A stretch of DNA of 64,000 nucleotides from Aphrophora alni (Eukaryota > Arthropoda > Insecta > Hemiptera > Aphrophoridae). This document shows, one piece after another, positions 24,901 through 39,900 of this stretch; position 1 is the stretch's first letter; each line of letters opens with the position of its first letter. A model generated the notes under the pieces. The model was given only the letters and a program-made list of their open reading frames with translations, had not been told where the DNA came from and ran no database searches. The stretch spans positions 109,223,762 through 109,287,761 of the forward strand of contig OY740769.1 in NCBI GenBank assembly GCA_963513935.1. The letters are read 5' to 3'. The position numbers and the translations under genes are program-made.

Positions 24901-27900
24901 AATAACTTTTTCCACCAAATCATTGGTCATCATTGAGGGCTAACCACAACATTCTTTGTAATGGATATTTGTTTACCCTTCTGGAATAGAAACAAACAAC
25001 ACCACTACCTAGCTTTCTCTGTCTCTTATAACATCATAAACTTTACAATAGTTGCCAGTTAATTTCAGTAGTACTTTAGGTTTTCATGCTACACCACAAT
25101 TTGTAGCATTTTGTAGGATTATTGATTGTTGCAAAAACAGTGTCAACAAATGAATCTAAGACAACTAAAAGGAGGTCTAATAGTCAGATAAGTATTGTGA
25201 AGATTCTGCACACTCAGTTGTAAATACAAAATAAACCTTACTTTAAAAATATGCCTCATAATATAATGTTTACAAATTATTTTAAATCTTTGAAACATTT
25301 TGCTGTGTTTGAAAACTATGTTATGTGTTTAAAAGGTGAAAACTACTAATCTGTAAGCCCTACAATATTTACACTCACTAAAAAAAAAAATTATCATTAT
25401 TTATTAATAATAAAATTTTTATAATATTAAAAACACTTCCAAATGAACCTAACAATGTATATGCTAATAAAAACTGAAAATATTTAAGAGAACTTTATAA
25501 AAAAACTCTTTTGGTGAAGAGAAAAGGAAAATGACTTGTGGTTTGTTCGTAGCCAGCTCTCCCTCTTCAACAAAATTGCTATAAAGAGCTTCAACTGGTT
25601 CTAACTATGAAAAATAAAAATAAAATCAAGTGTGAAACTGACATTTACCTAAAACTGGTGACAAACATTAAAAAGAGAAGGGGTAGTAAGTTTATTCACT
25701 TCAGTAATAGTTTATTCACTGTAATAGTTTTACACAGTTCAAAAGAATGGAAGAATTAACTTAATCACAGGAATAAGGACTTTAATCAGTTTTGTGTTTG
25801 TCTTCTATATTACATTGAAGCATGAGAAACATTACCCCTATGACAGTTTAAATAAATAATACAAACATATAGATGGGTCAGAAAGTTAAAAAAGACAATA
25901 ATTAGGAATTAAATAATAAATAATTAGGAGCAATATCTACATTCAAGAAACAGCAAACCAAAGACACTACATATTTATAGAATAGTTTAGCAGGACAGAT
26001 AATGTATATTTTGACTTGAGTTACGGGAATTTGATTTACACTAGATAGGGAGTTTATTAACATGAAAGAAGAAGCTGATGATTCTGCCCGATACATACTC
26101 TATACAATGTGTGTGTTGCCTGTCTAGAAATATGAACTTGATTTGCCTATATTTAAAACTTAAATTGGATTTTCCATTGTTAATATGTTAAATCTGCCAT
26201 TCTTGTAGAATTGCTATCTAAAGCTAAGCATTTAAGAAGAGAAGAATATGTGTTGAAAATCCAATTGTAAAATAATGTAATTGCCACCTCGACTAATTAC
26301 CTTGACCTTGACTGAAGTTTACATAACTGATTATAGGACATTTTTTTAGCACATGTAATACTCCTGTTCTTTCTTGCTTGTGTTATGGCCCCTTCTCTGC
26401 TGTGAAACACTTTTTTGATTATGTATTAAATAGTTCATGCTAAGTCAGTTTAACTCGCAAAGAATTCCACAATTGTTGTAAGTGAAGCAATATTTATCAT
26501 AAAATGGACAACCAAGTTTATTCACTAGATAGTTGAGTTTATTCAAATATGAATCATAGTTATTTAACAATACATTTTATAGCCATTGCATTTTGATTAT
26601 TATTGGTAACTTATTGTACAATTCATGAGCTTCAATTAGGGAATCTAAAAACTTTTAACTGTAAACAAGATATTTCTAAAATTTTTTGTTAACAATTTAT
26701 TTCAGTATAAGTATAAACAACAGAATGTTTATTAATACCTTTATGTTTAAACGTCATAATAAATTGTTTGCTTCTGCAAAGATAAGGAACAGTTAAGTTC
26801 ATGAAGATAATAGTTATCTTAAAATATTTATATACTATTTACTTAATCCTTCATAATAGTTTCTAGTTATATTTGGCTACAATGTCATTATTCAAGTGTT
26901 GAAATCTGATTTTACTTACAGTTTGTGATAGTACGATGTACTTGCTTAATTGTTTTTGTTTGGTTTACTTTGTCATAGCCTACATTAAGATGTAACTTGC
27001 TAAAATTTATTACTTATTATATGGCTCAGTGTAATATCATCTTAAATGAGAATGAGGTACCCACTTAACCATAGAAACTTACACTCTGAAATGATTATGA
27101 GTTACATGCATGAAGCTCAAGACTTACAGTCCAAGATCTTACACAATATTTTAGTATCCTGTTTATCGTTCAATGTATTAGAAAAATGACAAAACACACA
27201 GCTTTCAATGACTTTACAATTTGAAGCAGAAAGTGTGTTTTTATCTAGAAAGTTTGTTGTTGCTGTTGGTTGGTTGCTTTACTTTGTGACCATTAGACTA
27301 CTGAAGATGGAAGAGTAGCATAACACACAAAATTATATTTAAAAAAAGTTATAAGTTCTATAATTTGTTTTATCTAACTATTTTTAGGGATAAGAAATTA
27401 GATTTAAGTTGAAACTATTCTCAGTCATAATATTGACACCAGAGCACCGACATTAATTGGAAAATAATGTAAAAAGTTAGGAAACCTCTGAGCTTGCAGC
27501 CACTAAACGTAATGTGAAACACTTATATAAACAAATACTGAAAAGAAAAGGAGATCATTCAATTTGTGAGTGGACCAAGCTAGGACCAGAGGGTGCCCGA
27601 GAGAAGAAAGATTGTTAGGCATCGTCAGAAATTCCATCTGTACAAGAAAAGTACTCTGGAAGGGTCACGACATATCTTCAGTGGGTTCAACTGATATTGG
27701 TGTGCTAGCTCTAGTTACAGTAATTTATTCTCTTTATTGAAATAAAGTCCATATAATAGGGCTGACTTAATTTGATTTTTATCTCAACTTGTTATTGCTC
27801 TGAGGTTAATAAAGTTGCATTTGTTTAAAAACATTATCAGTAATATTGTAAGTGTTTTCTGATTGTATTATTTACCGTACATACAATATAAAGATATATT

Positions 27901-30900
27901 ACATTTATAATAAATTTAATTTTATAAGTATAATTAAACCGCCGATATTTAATTATTTAATGAACATGTAGCACGACCTAACAGTGCTAAACATTATTTA
28001 TGTTAAAAAAGTATGATAATAAACAAACATTATTGTCCTTTCTGTATAAGTATAACGAAAACTCACATATGTCTTAAGATTGAAAAATAAAATCGCCACA
28101 TATTACCTGGCCATGAGGAAGAAATATGTCCATTTAATTAGACAATGCAAACTTAATGGATATAATAACAATATTTGCTTATAAAACCAATTTTTAATAG
28201 AGAAAGGGGAGTTTGCTTCATGATCAATTAATGATCTAGCTAATATCTTTTCAATAATTACTCCTATGCAAAACACTTTTAGCTATTTCTAAATAAGTAA
28301 AAAGGAAGAAAAGAACATGAAAAGACCCCTAGCCCTTGAATACTCTAATAGTATAAGGGTCGTAAAAGAACAAGAGTTGGTCAAGAGAGACCTGTTGGAA
28401 AGATGAAAGAGAGGGATATTACTAAAAAGATTTAAAATAACTATAGAAACAAAGAATTAAAATAAATATTATAATATTCCAATGCTTTACTTTATTCATT
28501 TCTAAGCTGAACAATGGTAAACTATAAAACTAAGCTAGTTTAAGCTATTCTGGTTTCTGAAACTTATAATTTTAAATCAATTTTTATGTAAAAAATTAGT
28601 GCACTTATAGTACTAAACATTCAAAATGAAAAATTTATTACAACTATTGATATATTCCATCAGATTTATCTGGGAATGTCTAGTAAAAGTTGCCAAAGAT
28701 CGACTTGAAAGTGGAATAGGCGATTGGATCCTTTTTTAAAAACAAAACAACTATTTCATATGAAACACTGTTTTAAATTTGTTTTCTTCCTTGATCCTAT
28801 GCTATCTTTGACTGTTTATAGTCCGAATTGCAGTGAGATAAATTCGGGCTTCAGCCAAATCAGTCATGGCACTCACCGTTACACTTGGAAATCATATACT
28901 ACCCAATAAGAACGGTTTGTTTTAATTTTGCCCGTAGTGTTAGAGATGAGTGTTATAAGATCTAAACTCACTTAATGTTGAAGATAATGTATAATAACAA
29001 TTCTTGATCAAGGAAATAGTGTTTACCATTTTTTAATGTCTAATCCATAGAAGATCTTGGAAATAGTAAACCAGTAATGCTGAATCCATAATATGTAAAT
29101 TAGATTTAATTATCGATAATAGTATGTTGTAGTTTTTTTAAAATAATTTTATGTATTTATATTTTATTGCTAAAATTTTAATTTATAGCAAAAATAATAG
29201 TAAATAATAATGGTGCATAAATATTGCACAAAATTTTGCATATAGTTTTTCTATATTAACATTGACTTACTTACAAAACAAATAATTCCAACTAGATTTT
29301 GAATCGGAGCACAGCTGAGGATTTTAATCTTTTCAGCAATTTTAGTTACTTGCCTTCTTCCTCACCTGTTCTATGGCTTTTTAATTGTCGACTTCTTCCA
29401 CTGTGAAAGTTTTACTGAGTTTTACACTACATTTCACACATCAGTACCATCGATTACTTACCTAACTCTATGCATCAACTCAGTTCCTTAGTTTTTCAAA
29501 GTTAGAATTCTTCCATTTACATAGGTACATTTAATGAACCCTTCACTAATATTTCATCAGATCTTTTTTTTTTTTGTATAATTAAATTGTAACAATTTCA
29601 GATAACTTAGATATTTTTGTTTTATTAATTTTGATGATGATTTTTTAAACATTTAAAATCAATAATAACATGTTTTGTACTGTGTAAAAATATATACCGG
29701 TAAGTAAATATTAAATATTTACTATATATATACATAGTGCTTCCTCACACATGGACATAAATAAAGCTCAATACCAAATTTGAAAGACTACATTTAGAAT
29801 GCTTACACATATTTTATACGATATTGTTTGTTAAACAGATATAATTCTTTATTTTTAAACTTATTGTTTGCCTTTAGACGGGTTAGTTATACTACTTTAA
29901 ATACCTGATTTTCTACTGTCTATTAATTTATAGACATTGCTACAGCTGTTTTGAACACAGTTGGCTTCGTCAGGCACAGTACTTAACGCAAATACAAGCA
30001 CTAGAAACTTTCAAATGGTCCAAGTATAGGCTACTCTTTGTTAAAATATATTTGATGAAATTGTCTGTAACCACTTGGTTAATCTGTCTGACCTATCAAG
30101 TGACAGATAGAAAACTAGATAGGTATGAAGGTTATTTAATGGATCATTTTACAGTGTCTAGTGTTTGTATTATGTGTTTGTATATGTGTTCAGTAGTGTG
30201 CCTAACGAAGTTGACTGTGTTTTAGCAAAACTTGTAAATAGCAACTTTACAATTTACAGATTGCCGACAATTAAATAAACTATTAATAATAGTTGAATTC
30301 TTTTTTCTAATAATAATTATCATATTTATTGTTGTGGAAATAGTGGTTAGCATTGAATGCAGAATTTTAAACTACATAAAAAATAGGCCATTATAAAAAT
30401 CTTGGTAAAAGTTATTTGAAAAAATTAATAAATAGCCAAAATAAAATGTAAGTTCGCCTTTTTGAAATAGGTTGAAAGATTTTTGATTGTTTTCAAACTC
30501 ATAAATATCTGTTGATCATATGTCCTAAGTTTTATTAGAATTGTTTCAGCGGTTTGCAAGAAAAATAAATACAAAAGCAAAATGTTTTTAGTCCTTTATT
30601 TAATTAAGAATATGAAAGCAACAATGGTGTGTAATAGAAGTTATTAAAATTTCTAGAATGAGGAGGTGTACTTCCGCCGTTTCATCAAAGGATTTGTTGT
30701 AATATGGGAATCTCAGCTAAATCTTGATTGGGAAAAGCCTAGACATTTACCTGATTGGAATACAGTAAAACATGATTGTGGACCTCACCTTTCAAGGCTA
30801 CCTGAGGAATTACTCCCAGCTATTGGTAAATTTATCTACATAGCCAAGGATGAAGCAGAAAAAGTAAGAATATTATGATTTTTTAGATCATTTCATTTCA

Positions 30901-33900
30901 TTATAGTATTATTATGGCTGAAATACATTCTTTTTAAATTGTCTCGGAAAGTAATATTTAATACAAAGTGTGAAATGTACTTGTTTCACTAATTTAACAG
31001 AACAGGTTGTTATATTTTGATAGTGACAGTGATAGATTTTTATTGTCATTACATATACATGTATAGAGTAAGCTTTAGTTAATATTGTAAATACCTACAT
31101 TAGTAACAATAATGTCTTTGGTTTATATATTCTTAGAATTTGTATTAGGGAATTCGTTCACAGTTTTATGAATTAGCTGATTGGCTATCATTCAACTGTG
31201 TTGTGTCATAGAATCAGTTTTTTAAAAAGAAAACAGCAACACTTTTTATAGCGTTCCTTATTGCTAGCATTGATTGATTATTGTGAGCTTGCTTTCTCTG
31301 TATGTGTCATTCGTACCATCTATCACTATTAAATAATCATCCTTGTCTAATTTGCTAGCTTCATTCTCGACATTACTTATAAACATCATTCAGCCTTACA
31401 TTTACTTTAATTATGTCTTAACTTTATCATGTCAAGTTTAGTTTTTAAGATGTTGTGTATAGCTGTCTCACAAAATAACTGTTTTTCTGCTCCAGATAAA
31501 CTGATTTTTCTATATTTTTTTATCCGAAAACAAATTTCTCTTTTTGAGGACATATGTTTGAAACAACATAAATTACAATAATAACGTGTTGATCTGTTGT
31601 CATATTAAGAATTGTATGAAAACTATTGCAAAACACCTATAGAGTTTTCTACAAAATGTTTGGATTGTCTATATTTAAATGTTTTTAGTCATATTATAAT
31701 TGTTGTAATAGGTAGACTACTTTGTTTTATTTAGAAGTTCTACAAAGAAGTTAGTTTATCAAAACTCAAATAAGGTATTAAAAATTGTTTAGGTATTATT
31801 TTGGATAGAAAAAAAAGGCAATGAAATTTAATGTGTCATAAGATGCTTTTTGCATTTAAAATTTGTATTTCTCTTTCAAAATAACTAAATGAAATAAGTT
31901 TTAAATAACCTAATATGTAGCGTTATACAAAAATTGCCTTTTAATAATCAAATTATTTTGTAGTTGTTAAAAAATTAATTCAATCCTTCTACAATTGAAA
32001 TAAAGTAAATTTTTGAAATAGAAAAATATTATGAAAACAAAACTTTTTGTCATTGTTCTTATTGCCACACAGCAATGTAATTGTATATGTTATTTCAGTT
32101 TTCAAATGGTAGGGAAAAATATAAAATGCTTTTAAAAAACTATTTATACATCAATTAATTAAATATTGCATTTATTTGGAATAGATATAACAAAATGAAT
32201 GAAAAGTCTGTAAAGTTTGAGGAAGTAAAGATAAACATTTACTATCCTAAACATTTATTTAATTGTATTTGTATTTTTTATAGGGAGAACTTACATGTGA
32301 GAGGTTGGGAGAAGTTGAATTGCTTGTGAGATGTCTAGCTGCTATTAGTCGCAACTTTGACAATATTCCATTGATAGCTTCATGTGATTATGTTAGTCAT
32401 CTTGTCAGTATAGCTACAACTTTAATACACAAAGTAAGAAATAATATTTCAAAGACTAAAATAAAAATGTAAATGTGATTTTTAGAACTTAGAAAATGTA
32501 ATCAATTTTGTTTTTCATCCTAAAATAAAGAGTAAATGGCATAATTTAATAAATATGCCAATCATTATATATATATATATTAAACACATATATACTTATA
32601 GAATGCACCAAAAAAATAATAAATACTTTTAATGCACTCTATTAGTGTGTTTTGCATTTATATTTTAAGTTTAGTTTACAGAAATGTTGAATTATAAAAA
32701 TCTTTTACTTTTCATTATTAATTCAATCTTCACACCTTTAAATTGGTATCTTATTAATGTTTTGAATTAGATTATAGTGTTTAACATAATAATAAGTATA
32801 TTTTTAACACAGTTAAATGGTTTAAGGTTTAAATTAATCATTTTAGCTTACAGATTAGTGGGAAATTAAATTCAAAAAGTATTTTGTCTAATAATCCTTT
32901 TTTTTTTTATTGGTAATATTTCATACTTTATTGTGCCATGATTTCGGGTGATAGCCCATCATAATAAATGTATAAAATCACATTAAAAGTGTCAAAACAT
33001 ACAGTGTACCTTATTCTGTCAGGAGGTCATTAATGTTCTGGTTTAAGATTGTTCAAATTTTTATATATTTTTTAAAATTTCTGAAACTAAAAACCTTTTT
33101 TCAAAGAAATGGGTACCTAAGTTGTGAGTTTTTTATTAGAACTTGATTGTTTCTTAATATACTTTAAATAAGTATGGAATATTTAAAGTATCCATAAATA
33201 TTTGTTAATTGGAAAAGTAATTGAAATAAGTTTTTGTTGAATTTTATGTGTAATAGAATCTATGCGAATGCATGAAGACATTATTTTCCCACTTTATGTG
33301 GATTTTTTCTCCCAGACATTTCTATAAACAAATCTATAAAAAGATGAGTACCTTTAAATCCACAATTTTGTTGTGTGTTTCTATTGCCTACATGGCTAAA
33401 CAAGTTTTTTATTTAATCTATAGTTATCCACTACAAAACCCAGTTTTTTATATTGACTCACAAAAGTGTTATTTTAAAGAAAATCTGTTGTTTTGTTATT
33501 GTTAAAAAGAGGTCTCCAAAGCGTAGGCAACAGAAGTGACTTCAAGCAATCAAGTCGGTATAATTTTCCTAGTTTTGCACTACAAAACTTTTTTAAATTT
33601 GACTTTTTGTTAAAATAATTAACATTTTACAGTTTTTCAATAATTAATAAAGGTTTTAATGTAAATTATATATTTTTGTTTCTTTAACAGTGTTATTATA
33701 CATTACATCTGTTCATTTAAAGTTTAATGCATTATAAATAGTCTATAATTAAACATTTTTCAACTGAAGAATTTAAAATACAAGCCATAAATATGAACTT
33801 ATTTGATTTCATTCTTATTATTTTGAAAAAACTCAGTTTCTCGCTGACTATAAGTGATCATGAATTTGTCACTAGTTTTTGTCTACAGCCAATTTTGAAA

Positions 33901-36900
33901 TTTGTAAATGGCAAATAGTTTTTTATCTTTTTGATTATGTGTTGATTTTAAAACTTGATATTTAGGATTAAGAATAATAATTTGTCACACTAGATTTTAC
34001 CTTTTTAACAAAACTGAAAAAAACTTTATTTATGGCCATTATTAGTATTTTTGGTTGTTCTTTGTTTCTTGTTCAAACTAAAACTTCTAAATGACAGCAG
34101 ATAATTTTAAATTTTAAATAACTAAAGAATAAACTCTACCAGTAATTTCTCATTACACTCCTACCTTGTTTTTGTTGTTTTCTTTTTGTTCTTCAGATAT
34201 GGCTAAAATTTGTATATAAAAAAAAAAAAAAAGATATAATATGTTTTATCAAGAAAGTAAATAGTATTCTTAAGTTAAGTTAAGTTTAATTAATTTCTCT
34301 CACTATTTTCAGTTGGTAAATGGGACCTGTCAGAGTGTAGAAGCTAGTACAACATTTTGTGTATACCTGTGTCACTTCTTGGAATGTATATACGACCCTT
34401 ACCTGACCTGGAGACATTTTACACCTGGGTTTTATCCTCCTCAGGATAGGTTATTATTTCATCCTGCTCTACTCCATGTTGAAGTTATACCATTTATTTA
34501 TGGTAAATAAATATAATCATGCGCAATACTTATACATTATATTGATTGATGTTTTTAAAAATAAAATAGTTGATGTACATGATTTTTTAATTAATTATGT
34601 AAAAACTCAGTTTGATATGATAAATAAAATTTCAGTGTATTAAAATCTATATATGTATTTTACATTCCATCAAAGAAACTATTTTCAATTCAAAACAAAT
34701 GGTTGTCAAACTTAGAAACGGATATATTAAGTTTTAAGAAATTGTCATTATCAATTTTCAAAATATTTATTTATTTACCATTTTTTAAATATACAGAGAG
34801 CCCAGGTATAAACTGATATCTAATTTAAATATCTCAGAAATCCGAAATGGTGTAAGTGTATTCCTAACAGCTGGCAATGTTGAGATTCATCAAGAACGCA
34901 GTATTGAAATTTTAGTTGCAACATAGTACTTTTCTTATTTTCTAATTGAAAACTAATTTAAAAAAAAGAAAAGAGAACAGGGTTTTATTCTGGCCAATGT
35001 AGCTAAGTATGCACCACTTTAAGTTTTAAGCTCTTTGTATGAAATAAAAAGTGTAATAAACAAGAAGTTTTTGTAGTAAAACAAAAGAACAATACAAGAA
35101 GCACATTATGCTACACTAGTACAGTATTGCAATTTTAATTACATGGCGGTTTAAAAAAAAAATCAAACATTGTTTTTTGTTTCTTACTGAGAAAACACCA
35201 TCTCTTGATTCTTGACTGAACTTTTCTTATCATAGTTTTTCAGTTCTGCTCATCGCTGTCTTATTCCTCTAAATACTGGAACAGTGGAGCAGTCCTTTGA
35301 TGTATTGCAAGGCCACTTTGTGTGTCAACCGCACATGCATGCCGTTCCTTTTTCCTCTTCACTTACACTTTGCTCTTTGTTTGCCCCTCTTGTTTTGTCT
35401 GGTCCAAATGTAGCTCAAAACCCAGCTCATTAGCGTCAGAGTGTTCAAACATTCTAGACAGTAAGCTTATCTTTATTGCACAACTTCGTTATCGTAGGTT
35501 TACTGATTGTTACCCGTACTAAACAGGTAAAGAGAACCGTAATTTTTTTTCGAAAGACTCGTGGATCAACCGTTCGCGGATAATCGGGAGTACACTGTAT
35601 TAGATTTTTATTGAAATTTCTTTAGGCTCTGCTCCACCTCTGCCATATTGGATTCATCACTCATAAGAATAATGTAAAAAGTTATACTGATCTCAATTTT
35701 CATCTCAGAATTATCATTTAAAGATCAGATGAACGCTGATGTTTCCCTTTTTTTTAAACTAGGATATATTCATTAGTTTTTGAATAAATTGACCTAACAT
35801 TTGTAAATTGAATTTTGATTTGACTATTTTTGTGGCTAGGTAAATAATCTTAGTAAAAAATTTAAAAAAGGAAAGCAGTCAGTGTTTTATTATCTTTTGA
35901 AATAAATAAATAAGCCTAATGCCTAACTTAAAAAAAAAAAAAAAAAAAAAACAGAGCAGATATAATGGATTAAATGAAGTAATGTACCCATGCGTTCAAG
36001 GCTCCCATCATGTGGCTCGGAAGAGGGGGAGACCTACTCGGACATAGATAATATAACTTCTAGCACTGGCGACTAAACTTTTGAAACAATAAAAAATATT
36101 ACTGAAACTAACAACGCATTAATTCATAAAACATTTTGGAACAATTTATATAACATCAAATATATCTATCAATGTAAACAATACCTCCAAAGTAGTTGTG
36201 ACTCACTTCTTTTATACTATTACACATGCTATGCAAAATTATTAGCCAACTCAACATTTCAGTTAGCTTCATTACTTTAGTAAAGTAATAATTCATTATT
36301 TTGTTTTGTGTGAAAGGAATATTCATTACATATAAGTTTGATTGCCTGGGTTTTTCCTCCAGTTTTTATGTCATGTTTTAGGAAATTTCTATAAAAATTT
36401 TAGCTACTGCAACCTTTTTCATGGTAATGAATACAGAACACTTATAGTCTTCTACATTCATTGCTCATAGAAAGTCTTACATCTGAGACTATGAAATGTC
36501 AACTAATTCTAATCCAATTATCACCATTTTATGTTAGTTTGTTCTGTTTTGCAAATAGTTAGACAAGTTTGTTTACACAAAAAACTTAATTTATTTTAAA
36601 CAATTTTAACTGAAAGAAAATATTGTTGTAATTTATTTTATCTAAGCCCTCTTGATTTTCTATTTAAACATATAATTAATAAATTTAAACTGATTTTGTT
36701 TACTGATTTTGTTTACTGATTTGAATAAACACTGATTTTGTTTACAGTAAAGAGATATGGTGTATGAAAGAATTAGAGTATGGTTGAGTTGGGAAATTTG
36801 AATTTCCATATAATAAATGATTCCAAATTAAATATTGAAAATTTTAAATATTCTATTACAATGGTTCTAAAAATGAGTTAAAATATGACAATAATTAGTA

Positions 36901-39900
36901 AATATGTTGTCTCTAATAATCTAAAGTAAACAAGTCATAATCATATATTTTAACTCACTGATGCGTTTGATTTTATCAAAGTTGTTCTATACACATTGTT
37001 CTTTTATTGTGTAACTATAGTAACTAAATTAAAATTACGAAGAAAATACATTGTTTTTATTTTATTTTAAAATTTACCTAATTTTAATTTAGTTACTATA
37101 GTTACACTAAAAAAGAACAATGTGTATAGAACAACTTCGAAATAATCAAATATCATAAATTATCGAAAATTTATTTTATTTTATAAAATTTTAAGTATTA
37201 GCCCGTTTCAACTCTAATCGTACATCAGCGTTTTTCTTTAATTAATTTTATAATTATATACTGGCCACATCAACTATCTTTTCTCTAGTTATTCAATACT
37301 AAACTATAAATAAGCATTAAGTTATATATGTATCTTTGTTTTTATCAATTATTAATTATTGTAATTTTATAAGTGAATTTAAAACTAAATATTTTATGAT
37401 TTTTATGTTATTTAGATGTAGTGTGACTCCTTCTATTAGGTAAAATTTTTCTTTTTAAAACTTGACTTTGACACGGTTTTGTTTAACTCTGTTTCAGATT
37501 GTTTTCACTTAAACTTGGTTAATAAACTGCCAAATATTAGTATTGACCTGATAAATGTACTTGGAGCAATTGTGTCTGGGGCTCAGGTAGGTTATAATTA
37601 TCTGATTTTATTGTGTATTTATTATTTGCTATTGAAGTATTAAAACATAAGCTTCATTTTAACAATCAAAGATTCATTTAAATTTTAAATCAAATTCCAG
37701 GTGCTTGGTTCTAGGTTTAGGTCACTAATTGTAGGCCAATAATACTAAAACATTGTTTTTGTTATTAAATTATTCTATTTCATAACTTAAATTATTCAAT
37801 TTATAGTAGTCACTGTATAATATTTTAGTCTTGTTATATAAATCATTAAATAGAATAATTTAAGTGTAGTTTGCTTTCAGAGTGGCTTATTTGTATTTCT
37901 TTAATATTAATATTTTATTGATTTATTCTGAATGAGTTTTTGGTTAAATTTGATGTCAACAACCCAAAGATTGTCTCTCACCGCTCTACGTTGATACTAC
38001 ACTAAATATTATGTGTTTTCATGGGTCAACCTCATCAGGGTATGATTAATCTCTCCTGACTAAAATTAATTTTCAAAATATTTTACATTATATATTAAAA
38101 GAAATAAGTAAATAAAAATTATTTGTTGCCAAATTGGGTAGACTTTTGAAACCAAATACTTTGTTATGAATTGTCAGTTACTAAAAACTATTTATCTTTT
38201 GATTATATATTATAAGATAACTTACTTTGTCAGAAAATACTGTTAATCTATTTTTATTTTCAGAACAAATTAAAAAATAGAAACATTTTAATGAATAATA
38301 ATATCTATTTAACACTTACTACTATTATTATTGCATTAAACACTCCCTCAGATCTCTTTTTTTTTTCTTGAGTTGAAACGGGCTAATACTTAAAATTTTA
38401 TAAAATAAAATAAATTTTCGATAGTTTATGATATTTGATTATTTCGAAGTTGTTCTATACACATTGTTCTTTTTTTTAGTGTAACTATAGTAACTAAATT
38501 AAAAATTACGTAAATTTTAAAATAAAATAAAAACAATGTATATTCTTCGTAATTTTAATTTAATTACTATAGTTACACAATAAAAGAACAATGTGTATAG
38601 AACAACTTCGATAAAACCAAATATCGTAAACTATCGAAAATTAGCGTTAAAATATCGAATTGTTCAGCTGAAAAAAAATTTTATAAAATAAAATAAAAAC
38701 AATGTGCTTTCTTCGTAATTTTAATTTAGTTACTATAGTTACACAATAAAGAACAATGTGTATAGAATAACTTCGATATAACCAAATATCATAAACTATC
38801 GAAAATTAGCGTTAAAATATTGAATGCTGTTGGCCTACATGTGATCGATATTTTTTTTTTGTTGAGTTTTATGGCGAAAATGGGAAACTAAGATTTATGA
38901 GAGTTGTAAGGGTTAAAATTAAAGTTTTAGGCACAAATCTATTATATAACATTATAATAGCTGAAACTTTTATTGTGAATATTATTGACCAAATTTATAA
39001 ATAGTTTGTCCAAATATGTGTTTTTATAATACAATGTAAATTAGTAGAATATTTATTTAATATTTATAAATTAGATAATTTATTCTTAGATATATACTTC
39101 TTCAAATGTTTGTATAGAAATCACAATACACCTTCTTTTAAATATTTTAAAATGGTAATTATAAAATATATCTTAGCTTTCCTTGAATCTTAGCTGTAGT
39201 AAAGAAAATTATCTTGAGTTTTGGGGAAAGGTATAGTTTCTTTAGTTTTTTTTTGTGATTTAGGACTTAAGATGATAATTCCCAGTCAGTTTGTTTGTTA
39301 TAATGATGTATTTTGCAGAGCACTGTATTAATTGAGAAAGAAAACAGTGATGAGAACAACAAAAGGGAAGTAGAGGGGGTGAGTGACTGTCGAGCATGAA
39401 GTAGTCCCCTTGTAGTATTGATTCCTGCATGTTAAGGCTTTTTATCATGACAGCTGGATTAGTAGTAGAATTTATGAGCAATAACTTTAAAATGTATGAA
39501 AATATTTTCTAAATAAAATTTATTTGTGTAGGTCTTTATAGAATGCAAAGCATGTAATTTTATTCTAACTATAACGTGTGATTAACTCTAGAAGTGGTAG
39601 TGCAATTGCATTCCATTTTTGATCATTTTTTAATCATTTTTAAAAATTCACAAAAAATAGTAATATTATGTAAAACACATCATGTTATATATCATTTTTC
39701 ATAGGAAGGTGAGAAGGATTTATCTATGTAATGCAAAAAGTGTTAGATGTAAAGGTTTTGGAATTAGTATGTTAGGAATAAAATATGTCTAAAAAATGAA
39801 GTGAAAACACCGCAAAAAGCGTCTATATACTATGGAACAAATTAAAATTTTTTGTTGAAGATTGCCAAAAGTTTTGTAATGTAGTTGTGAATAAATGTTG

